A DNA stretch of 64,000 bases. Source: Paraburkholderia agricolaris. GTDB taxonomy: Bacteria > Pseudomonadota > Gammaproteobacteria > Burkholderiales > Burkholderiaceae. The DNA lies in contig NZ_QPER01000001.1 in assembly GCF_009455635.1 (NCBI RefSeq), forward strand, positions 3,286,001 through 3,350,000, given 5' to 3'. The position numbers were made by a program, and so were the translations under genes. The notes beneath the pieces are model-generated. The model was not told where the DNA came from and did not search any database. It was given only the letters and a program-made list of their open reading frames with translations. Below are positions 17,672 to 24,610 of this stretch, in pieces; the stretch's first letter is position 1, and each line of letters begins with the position of its first letter.

Positions 17672-19483
17672 CTAGTAATTCCAATTGAGTGTTGCAAGGA
17701 CAAGTGTGGCTTTCGGCCCAAGCGCCGCCGGCTGTGTGAGCGCCCGCCCGACCAGCGCTTCGGCCGATAGCATCTGCCGATGCCATAACCACTGCGCGCG
17801 CAGCCCGGCGCCAGCACCAGCCAGTGTCGGAAACCCTGGGAGCGCAATGAGGCTCGCTTTTCCTGCATCGACAAAGATGTACGGCTCGATCCGCCCGTCG
17901 TGCCATGCGGGCGCATTCACCCATGCGATCTCGTTGCGCGAATACAAACCCCGGTCGCCTGATATCTCACCAGAGCGGAAACCGCGAACCGTATCCATGC
18001 CACCAAGATATAGCTGCTCGGAACCATACAGCGCGACATTCGTGAACTGACCGCTCAGAACGCCGCGATAAGCGAACATGGCGCGGCCTGCCTTCGGAAG
18101 TGGCACGGTGAACGATGCCGTCGCGTCGAGTTTGGTGAACTGGCTATGGGCGTCGTCACGGCCTATTCCATGCGCGTCATGATCCGCTTCTAACCAGGGC
18201 AATCCCTGCGAGACACCGGCGTCGAACGTGACATTGCCAGGAGCGTCGTTCAGCACGAATTTGCGTAACCAGTTACCTCCGACGCGAAGTACCGCAATAT
18301 GCTGCGGGTTCAACTCGATGTCGTTGATTTCGCGGTCGGTGCGTCGCCATGACAACGTCGCATCGATGTTTGCAATGCCGGACTGGGTGCGATCCAGCGT
18401 GTAGTTCCAACCGAGAATATGACTCAGCGTGCGCCCGTACATCAGCGCGCTCGTTCCAACTAACTGCTGGTATTCCGAATCGGAGAACGTATAGCTGAAT
18501 GTGTGACGGCCATACGGCATCGCGAACGAACCGACGAACGCATTGCTGTCCTCGCTGTCGAGGAAATTCAGACTGATCGACTCCTGCAAACCGATCAGGT
18601 TGTCCGCTTCCACACCCGCCCGGTAGCGGGTTATTCCAGTCGCGGCACTGCCGTAATTGTCGACACCTAGCGTGTAGTAAAGGCGGTCGCCGGGCCGGTT
18701 GTTGATCGCGACAATGGAATCCCCCGGCGATTGGCCAGGCAGAATCTGGATTTCGGCCTGATTGCGCCGCAGCCGGTTGATCTGGGACACCCCCTGATCG
18801 ATGTCGCCAAGGTTGAGCGCATCGCCAGGCGCCGCCGGGAATGCCCACTCCGATCCCGCGTCTGTCAGGAGTCCACCACCGGCCGACTGTTCGTCCTTTT
18901 TAAGCCGCTGGCCCAACGGCTTGCCGTTCAATGTATAGCCCGCGATGCGGCCTGCCTGAACTCTGATTTTCAGCACTCCCGACTCGAGATTCTGCGGACC
19001 CAGAAACGCACGCGTTGTGATATAGCCGGACGACACGAACGCGTCAGTCAATCGCTTGAGCAGCACGTTCAGGCGATGCGACCCGAGCGCGTGCCCGACG
19101 AACGGCGCCACGATTGCGTCGATGCGCTTTTGCGCAAGCACCGTATTACCGTCCACAGTGATACGGTTGATCGCGAAGGCGGGGCCCGTCTCGACGATCT
19201 GATCGACCGGAGTGTCGGGAGGAACGTCGAGCGAACCCTGCGAAGCCGGTTCCGGCAGTGCGATGGATGCGGGCGGCTGATTCAGTTGCCGCTGTGTCGC
19301 CTGTTCGCGCTGCTGGTCGATGATCAACTGGGCGGGGTCCTGAATCGGACGTGCTAACGGCAGAGGTTGAGCGGGCGGCGGTGGCGTCTGCGCGTGGACG
19401 GCGACGCTATGCACGAAGACGAGTGCAACTGCGCGCACTATCCCCGCGCACTTCAGGCGCGGGCTGGTCGATACGAACTGCAT
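17672..19483 (-). CDS. Two-partner secretion outer-membrane transporter TpsB (ShlB/FhaC/CdiB family)
   Basis: A 603-residue Omp85-superfamily transporter. After a signal peptide ending near VAVHAQ there is a proline-rich linker, the POTRA region (FAINRITVDGNTVLAQKRID onward, about residues 110-290) and a C-terminal 16-strand barrel. The barrel holds the hallmark VRGF in TVRGFRSGEISGDRGLYSRN. The ATG at 19483 overlaps the TpsA stop as TGATG, so translation is coupled; an ATG five codons earlier has no better ribosome site. As the only TpsB in the window it may export both the short TpsA and the giant CdiA encoded farther upstream in the same direction. Confidence 0.92.
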   Translation of the reverse strand: MQFVSTSPRLKCAGIVRAVALVFVHSVAVHAQTPPPPAQPLPLARPIQDPAQLIIDQQREQATQRQLNQPPASIALPEPASQGSLDVPPDTPVDQIVETGPAFAINRITVDGNTVLAQKRIDAIVAPFVGHALGSHRLNVLLKRLTDAFVSSGYITTRAFLGPQNLESGVLKIRVQAGRIAGYTLNGKPLGQRLKKDEQSAGGGLLTDAGSEWAFPAAPGDALNLGDIDQGVSQINRLRRNQAEIQILPGQSPGDSIVAINNRPGDRLYYTLGVDNYGSAATGITRYRAGVEADNLIGLQESISLNFLDSEDSNAFVGSFAMPYGRHTFSYTFSDSEYQQLVGTSALMYGRTLSHILGWNYTLDRTQSGIANIDATLSWRRTDREINDIELNPQHIAVLRVGGNWLRKFVLNDAPGNVTFDAGVSQGLPWLEADHDAHGIGRDDAHSQFTKLDATASFTVPLPKAGRAMFAYRGVLSGQFTNVALYGSEQLYLGGMDTVRGFRSGEISGDRGLYSRNEIAWVNAPAWHDGRIEPYIFVDAGKASLIALPGFPTLAGAGAGLRAQWLWHRQMLSAEALVGRALTQPAALGPKATLVLATLNWNY

Positions 19484-21552
19484 CAATGCCACCACCACGT
19501 CGTCATGCCGAGATGCTGACCGATCTGGACAGGTGTCGTCGCGGGCGCGCGGACTGTCTTTATGCCACCGCTTGCCGAGACGCCGTTGCTACCCGTGATA
19601 TAACCGCCATCGATAACGGCGCTGCCGACTAACGAAACCGAGCCGTTGGCCGTGAAGCCTCCGCCAACATCGCTCGCGATAATCTGCGCCCAGGTGCTGC
19701 CGAAAAATGCCTTGAAACCGCGGTCCTGATTGATCGCTGAGTAACCGGTTACGCCTTGTGCGTATGTCACCGGCGCCGACACGTTGAGGTTGCCGGCTGC
19801 AAAAACGTTACCCCCGATGTTACGCGCGACGGTCCCCGCGGAAATTGCAATGTCCGCACCGGACTGGATGGTGCCGCCATTAGGCATCACATTGCTCGAT
19901 GCGCTCGCATGACAGAATATCCAGCAACTACGCGAATAGCTGGCCTGTCCCGAGAACACCGCGGCGTTGGTAAAGGCCTGCTGCGCAGTTATCGATATGT
20001 TGCCCTTATCCGACTGGATCAAGCCGCCTGTGTTGGTGACATTCTTCCCCGAAATCGAGACTGCTCCACCGGTCGACGCGATGTAGGCCAATTGGGCCGG
20101 TTGCGCGACGCTGCCGTAGTCGACGTTGAAGCCGCTGGTGTTATGCGTGAAGAACACGAAGCTGCCACCCGTATGCGAGTACGCGACCGGCTGACCGCTG
20201 TTCGTGCCGTCGGTGTGATCGATGATGTTCGAAACGTCGCCTTGCGCGGTCACGGTCGTTTTGTCGTTCGCGAGGATGCGGGCGTTCTCGTTGGTGATGT
20301 TGCCTTGCGCGCTTAGCGACGTTTGCCCATTCGCCGCGAAGACGACGCCCAGATTCGCTGTGCTCGAACGATTCAGAATGTTGCCTGTGGCGCTCAAGGT
20401 CACGTCGCCGCCGACCGCTGCGCCGCTCGCGTCGATCGCGCCGGCCTGGATCAGGCTGCCGGTGCTGGAGATGTCGCCGGTACTGGTCAGCTTGACCGCG
20501 CCGTTTTGCGCGCTGAGCGTCGAGGCGCCAGTGGCATCGTCGACTAACGTGATGCCGCTCGCACTGAGCGTCGCGCCGTTTGCGGCGGACATCTGCGCGC
20601 CCTGCAACGAGAACGCACCGGGCGTGGCGACCTGGATATTGTTTTCGGCCTTGATCGATCCATCGATTACGCCGATGTCGCCGAGCGACGACACGACGAC
20701 GTCCCCCGCGCTTGCGTAGATCGCGCCGAGATTGCGAACGCCCGCGCCTTTGTCCGTGACGATGAGTTGGACACGGCCTCCGGTCAGCCCGCCGAGTGCG
20801 GTGATATCGACGGCCAATGCCGGGTTCGTCGTGCCGGGCGACGTCGTGCTGACTAGCCAGTCGTGGTTGTTGTCGCTGGGGGATAGGCTCGTGTCGTAGG
20901 TATTCGTGCTGTCGCCGATGATCGCTCGCACGCCGCCAGTAGAGGTCGTGAAATCGTTCTTCACCGGACCATTCACCGAGAGCTGTTTGGCGATCAGGTC
21001 GAGATTGACGAGTGTGCCGCTCAGGCCGCCGGGACCGATTGCAATCGCGCCACGGTTGGTGGTCAGCACAACATTGCGTTGGGTCACGCCGGGTGCCGGC
21101 ACGAGATCGTTGAAACTCACCTGACCCGTCGAGAGCACGACGTGGCCCGTGTTGACGAAGCTGCCGCCGTCGATCGTGATGCCGTTCGGATTGGCGAGGA
21201 TTACGTTCGCGCGCGGGCCCAGTACGTTGATGTCGCCCTGGATTAGCGAGGGATTCGTGCTGGTTACCTGATTAACGATCGTGCGTGCGTTGATGCCGAC
21301 GTTGTTCAGATCGGCTCCGGCCTTCGATACGTTGAATGAGCCGTAAGTGTTGTTCGAGACGCCGCCGATTGTGGGGGCCAAGTTGACCGTTTGGCGACCA
21401 GTTGGAGACGTGGTGACGGTCGTGGCCGTGCCGCCGTCGGGGACGATGCCGGTCGCGTGAGCCGCGGACGTTGCGATGGCGAAGGTCGCGTCAACGGCGA
21501 TAACGAACAGCAAGCGTGATAAACGCTTTGTTCCTCGAATACTAGTGTTCAA
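19483..21552 (-). CDS. Short TpsA: filamentous-haemagglutinin-type exoprotein
   Basis: About 689 residues if started at the TTG at 21552, which follows GGGGA; no ATG lies at the signal-peptide boundary. A signal peptide (LLFVIAVDATFAIATSAAHA) precedes the TPS secretion domain. That domain has the family signatures NAPNG-like ILANPNGITIDGG and TIVNQVTSTNPSLIQGDINV. Beta-helix-type repeats follow to the end. There is no pre-toxin region or toxin domain: the protein simply ends with TTWWWH. It is far shorter than FhaB or CdiA, so it is either a compact adhesin or a locus truncated by recombination. It is immediately followed by tpsB. Confidence 0.8.
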   Translation of the reverse strand: MNTSIRGTKRLSRLLFVIAVDATFAIATSAAHATGIVPDGGTATTVTTSPTGRQTVNLAPTIGGVSNNTYGSFNVSKAGADLNNVGINARTIVNQVTSTNPSLIQGDINVLGPRANVILANPNGITIDGGSFVNTGHVVLSTGQVSFNDLVPAPGVTQRNVVLTTNRGAIAIGPGGLSGTLVNLDLIAKQLSVNGPVKNDFTTSTGGVRAIIGDSTNTYDTSLSPSDNNHDWLVSTTSPGTTNPALAVDITALGGLTGGRVQLIVTDKGAGVRNLGAIYASAGDVVVSSLGDIGVIDGSIKAENNIQVATPGAFSLQGAQMSAANGATLSASGITLVDDATGASTLSAQNGAVKLTSTGDISSTGSLIQAGAIDASGAAVGGDVTLSATGNILNRSSTANLGVVFAANGQTSLSAQGNITNENARILANDKTTVTAQGDVSNIIDHTDGTNSGQPVAYSHTGGSFVFFTHNTSGFNVDYGSVAQPAQLAYIASTGGAVSISGKNVTNTGGLIQSDKGNISITAQQAFTNAAVFSGQASYSRSCWIFCHASASSNVMPNGGTIQSGADIAISAGTVARNIGGNVFAAGNLNVSAPVTYAQGVTGYSAINQDRGFKAFFGSTWAQIIASDVGGGFTANGSVSLVGSAVIDGGYITGSNGVSASGGIKTVRAPATTPVQIGQHLGMTTWWWH

Positions 21553-21835
21553 GTACTTCCCCGATTTTTGATTTTTATGTCCACTGAGCGGATCTTTTCG
21601 TCGCTCTATGGCGCTGCACAAGAAACGCCAGAGTGCGCGTCGTCGCATGCCAGGCATTCCACACGAGCTGGTTTGCCACTGAACGGTTTGCGTTGTCAGC
21701 CAACGGCGCTCGTAGATGGCAGATTCGTCGAAACAACTTCCGATGAGGTTGGCAGCGACACTGCGCGTTCGACTGAGCACCTCGCCGCAGCCGCCAATCC
21801 GTCGTGTTTGTGGCAACACCGTCCCGTCGCTGGAC

Positions 21836-22132
21836 TTAGCTAAGATCATCCCCGCTGCAAGCGTTCTGCCACTTGTCTACCGATTGCTTTGCGGCAAAGA
21901 ACCTTTGAAGTTGAACAGGATCACGCTCGAGAATTCCGACGTAATGATGATAGTCACTAACTAGGGCGTCATAGCCGACAAGCGCGGTGATACCAAACGC
22001 TTCCAGCAACCTCTGATAGTCACGAACCTGTCCCGTCACACATGCGTGAGTCGGATCGATCGCACCCAGCAACAGTGGCGACAGCACCGCACTCGTCGCC
22101 CCGCCAATGGCACCATCCGAGCAGACGATCAA
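21836..22132 (-). pseudogene. Degraded orphan CdiA C-terminal module
   Basis: A 98-codon open stretch begins (TTG) with DGAIGGATSAVLSPLLLGAI, clearly related to GGALGAATSAVVTPFALAGI in the pre-toxin region of the big CdiA. The similarity then decays: the following residues (TGQVRDYQRLLEAFGITALV) only faintly follow the CdiA pattern, and the end (SVDKWQNACSGDDLS) matches nothing I know. It lacks a TPS domain, signal peptide and complete toxin. It starts 10 nt past the stop of the previous module's candidate immunity gene. This fits a decayed relic of an older toxin module. Confidence 0.6.
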
Positions 22133-22141
22133 GCGACGTCT

Positions 22142-22405
22142 TCATGGGCTTTCGTGGCTAGGTATTTCAAGCCAATCCACAAGCCACGCAAAGGGCCCCC
22201 ACTGCTGCAGCAACGCCTGTCTTTTCGTCAAATAAACGGTCGTCCCGTGATTGTTATAAGGAATAATATTTCCAGTCGTCACATTGGGTGAATGTGGGGC
22301 AGTCAAAACATCTCGGTTATATGTTTCGACATTATAAATTAAGCAAACGGCCCCAATGGCTGCGGATAACCAGTAAATCAGACGTCGGAATTTTTCTTTA
22401 CGCAT
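22142..22405 (-). CDS. Candidate immunity protein of the orphan CdiA-CT module (small membrane protein)
   Basis: An 87-residue protein starting MRKEKFRRLIYWLSAAIGAV, with one clear membrane helix near the N-terminus (about 9-29) and a second weakly hydrophobic stretch (QQWGPFAWLVDWLEI). The ATG overlaps the stop of the upstream toxin fragment as TGATG, the arrangement expected of a toxin-immunity pair. Neither the family nor a lipobox is recognised. Membrane immunity proteins usually protect against pore-forming or ionophore toxins. The immunity role is inferred from position and coupling. Confidence 0.5.
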   Translation of the reverse strand: MRKEKFRRLIYWLSAAIGAVCLIYNVETYNRDVLTAPHSPNVTTGNIIPYNNHGTTVYLTKRQALLQQWGPFAWLVDWLEIPSHESP

Positions 22406-23226
22406 CAATTTTTCACGCTTCCGATCGGATGAACTGTTGTACTAGGGCGGGTAACCGATCCCCCGCCTCCGAGCCCAAGACCGAACGTAACGCCGCCTCC
22501 ATAGCTAGATGGATTCCAAGGGGCCTTGGTCGGGTCTTGATACACATCGAAACCGCCATATGGCCCTAATCCGACTCCAAAACTTGCCGTATTGAACGGG
22601 CCGCCTAGATCCATAATGGTACCCGCACCGGGATACGACCCCGCGCTAATGCCGATTGAACCAGATCCTCCAAACCCTACGCCAGGTATGTTTTTTTGAT
22701 TGAACGCCGTGTACCACCCGAAGTTTCCATTGCCGTCTGCCGCCACACCCACCCCGCCTGAGTAGGTAAGGCCGCCCAAAGTCACGCTGCCGGATAATCC
22801 AACGTGCACCGCCCAGTTATTTAACGTTTCATTCTGCGCGGCCGTCACCGCGCCCTGCACATTGAACCCGAGCGCGCCCGCCACGCTGCCGCTCACCAAT
22901 GTTTCAATGCCAGCAAGAGCTGCGGGAGGGATATTGCCGTTTGCGTCGATGACCGGATTCAGCCCAGCCGAGACCGCCCCGCCAATGGCACCGCCACCGC
23001 ATCCGGTTCCTTCCGCCGCACTGGCCGCACAGCCTAAAGCCGCGTGCGCCAGCCAGTAACCTGGTGTGCCTCGAGCCAGAATCGACGTACTGTCCATCCC
23101 GGCATTACCGATCGCATACGCCCCCGCCGCAGCCAAATCGCTAACGGCACTGTTACGCAAGTTCGTCAGGAAGCTGCCGCCTCCAATCGCCGTCTGTAAA
23201 ACCCCTGACACGGCCCGCGCTTGCAA
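22405..23226 (-). CDS. Orphan CdiA-CT module: pre-toxin fragment plus glycine-rich C-terminal domain
   Basis: A 273-codon frame without signal peptide or TPS domain. In-frame stop TAG (23239-23241) closes it upstream, and only TTG could start it. Residues about 10-137 match the CdiA pre-toxin region of this window (QTAIGGGSFLTNLRN versus QTAIGGGSFLTNLKN; CAASAAEG in both) up to the shared boundary QNETLNN (QNEALNN in CdiA). The last 136 residues are unrelated to the CdiA toxin: they are extremely rich in Gly, Ser and aromatic residues (LSGSVTLGGLTYSGGVGVAA, GGGVTFGLGLGGGGSV). This is the classical layout of an orphan cdiA-CT, a silent cassette that can replace the active toxin by recombination. 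The toxin domain is not one I recognise. Confidence 0.7.
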   Translation of the reverse strand: MQARAVSGVLQTAIGGGSFLTNLRNSAVSDLAAAGAYAIGNAGMDSTSILARGTPGYWLAHAALGCAASAAEGTGCGGGAIGGAVSAGLNPVIDANGNIPPAALAGIETLVSGSVAGALGFNVQGAVTAAQNETLNNWAVHVGLSGSVTLGGLTYSGGVGVAADGNGNFGWYTAFNQKNIPGVGFGGSGSIGISAGSYPGAGTIMDLGGPFNTASFGVGLGPYGGFDVYQDPTKAPWNPSSYGGGVTFGLGLGGGGSVTRPSTTVHPIGSVKN

Positions 23227-23434
23227 TGACCCGCAACCCTAGACGCCATAAGGCTTTGCAACAGCAAACATCCTGACGCGATCCCACTTCACAAGTTTTT
23301 TGCCCCGACGCACTTTTCAGCCGCGCAGCGAAGTCGCTTAAAGAACGATGCGCCGCAGTCTCCCGCGCGCGAGTGCACGAATTCTAACCGTACCGCGACG
23401 GCCAGACTATCAAGATTTGTGAAGCCGGTTGACG

Positions 23435-23451
23435 GCTAAAGGAGAGGCGCC
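23435..23451. repeat. 17-bp direct repeat, left copy, flanking the integrase gene
   Basis: GCTAAAGGAGAGGCGCC at 23435-23451 recurs as GCTAAAGGAGAAGCGCC at 24630-24646 (16 of 17 identical). The two copies bracket the tyrosine recombinase gene almost exactly. They could be recombination sites or the mark of a local duplication. Confidence 0.55.
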
Positions 23452-23458
23452 AGGTAGG

Positions 23459-23483
23459 CGTTTCTCCCGCTCAGGGAGAAACG
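23459..23483. repeat. Perfect 10-bp inverted repeat downstream of the integrase
   Basis: CGTTTCTCCC (23459-23468) and GGGAGAAACG (23474-23483) form a hairpin with a 5-nt loop, 45 nt past the integrase stop. There is no U-tract on the coding strand, so it could be a terminator stem, a recombinase core site or the element end. Confidence 0.4.
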
Positions 23484-23527
23484 AGGAAGTGGGCTTGGGG
23501 GTAAGACTGGAGGGGTACGCGGCTGGC

Positions 23528-24607
23528 CTACTCGCCGCTTTCTTCGCCTGCCTCGTCATCGGGTGCAGCCAGCAGGTCGGCCGCCGTGGCCGGTGGCCCG
23601 TCTTCGCCGTCGATGGATTTCGTGACGCTGCGCACGAACCGCGCTGGGTGCGTGGCCGTGTGGATATCCTTCAGCGCCCGGATACTGACCCGCGTATAGA
23701 CCTGCGTCGTCTTGATGTCCGCGTGCCCCAGCATCGCCTGGATGTACCGCACGTCCGCTCCGTTCTCCAGCATCTGCGTGGCCATCGCGTGCCGGAACAT
23801 GTGGCAGCTGCCAATCGGCCCCAGTCCCGCCGCGCGCACGTAGTCCCGCACCATCCGCGTCATCCGGTTGTCCGAGAACAACTCGCCCGCCACCGTCAGG
23901 AACAGCGTGCCGTCATCACCCGCCAAGGCCAGCTCCGGGCGAACCTCATCCCGGTACCTCGCGATCCACGCCAGTGCCCGCTCCCCGATCGGCACCATCC
24001 GGTCTTTCCTGCCTTTACCCTGCCGGATCATCAGTGTGCCGCGCTCGTAGTCCACCTCGCGCTGTTGCAGCCCAATCACCTCCATGCGACGCATCCCCGT
24101 GCTGTACAGCGTCTCCAGGATCGCCCGGTCCCGGACCCCTGTCGGCGTATCAAGGTTCGGCATGCCCAGCACCCGCTCCATCTCGCCAGGCGTCGGCACG
24201 TATTTCGGCAACCGCTCTTCCTTGCGCGGCAGGTCCAGATCCGCTGCCGGGTTGTACAGCAGCCGGTTATTGCGCGTAAGCCACCGGAACCACTTCTGCA
24301 CCGGCACCGTCTGCCCCGCCTGGTGCGTCGCCGACAGCGGCGCGCCGTTCGCCTTGCGTTTCAGGAACAGGTGCCGCTGGTAGCGCTCGAGGATTGGCCG
24401 CGTGATCTCCGTGGGTCGCGTCAGTCCACGCTCATCGCACCACGTCACGAAGTACCGCAGATACCGTTCCCACGTCAGCACCGAGCGCGGCGAGTAGTTC
24501 TTTTCCGCAAGCCACTCAAGATAGTCCTTCATCTGCCGGTACAGGCTCTGCGGATCATGCGCCGGGCCAATCGGCGCAAACGGCTCGCGGCGGCCAAGGT
24601 TCGGCAT
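23528..24607 (-). CDS. Tyrosine recombinase/integrase (XerC/D-like)
   Basis: A 359-residue site-specific recombinase. The N-terminal SAM-like core-binding domain is visible (MKDYLEWLAEKNYSPRSVLT), as is the catalytic domain with Arg in YSTGMRRMEVIGLQ, the HxxR box HMFRHAMATQML, the HTH-like LGHADIKTTQVYTRVS and the nucleophile Tyr in that last motif. All catalytic residues seem present, so the protein may be active. It starts 3 nt after the primase-like gene, implying one transcript. It belongs to the mobile element inserted into the CDI island. Confidence 0.9.
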   Translation of the reverse strand: MPNLGRREPFAPIGPAHDPQSLYRQMKDYLEWLAEKNYSPRSVLTWERYLRYFVTWCDERGLTRPTEITRPILERYQRHLFLKRKANGAPLSATHQAGQTVPVQKWFRWLTRNNRLLYNPAADLDLPRKEERLPKYVPTPGEMERVLGMPNLDTPTGVRDRAILETLYSTGMRRMEVIGLQQREVDYERGTLMIRQGKGRKDRMVPIGERALAWIARYRDEVRPELALAGDDGTLFLTVAGELFSDNRMTRMVRDYVRAAGLGPIGSCHMFRHAMATQMLENGADVRYIQAMLGHADIKTTQVYTRVSIRALKDIHTATHPARFVRSVTKSIDGEDGPPATAADLLAAPDDEAGEESGE

Positions 24608-24610
24608 CGC

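Noticed and set aside
21553..21849. Extending the short TpsA upstream to the in-frame ATG at 21849
   Set aside because: The extra 99 codons precede a normal signal peptide, are Arg/Cys/Trp-rich and look non-coding; a TTG at 21552 with GGGGA ahead is more plausible.
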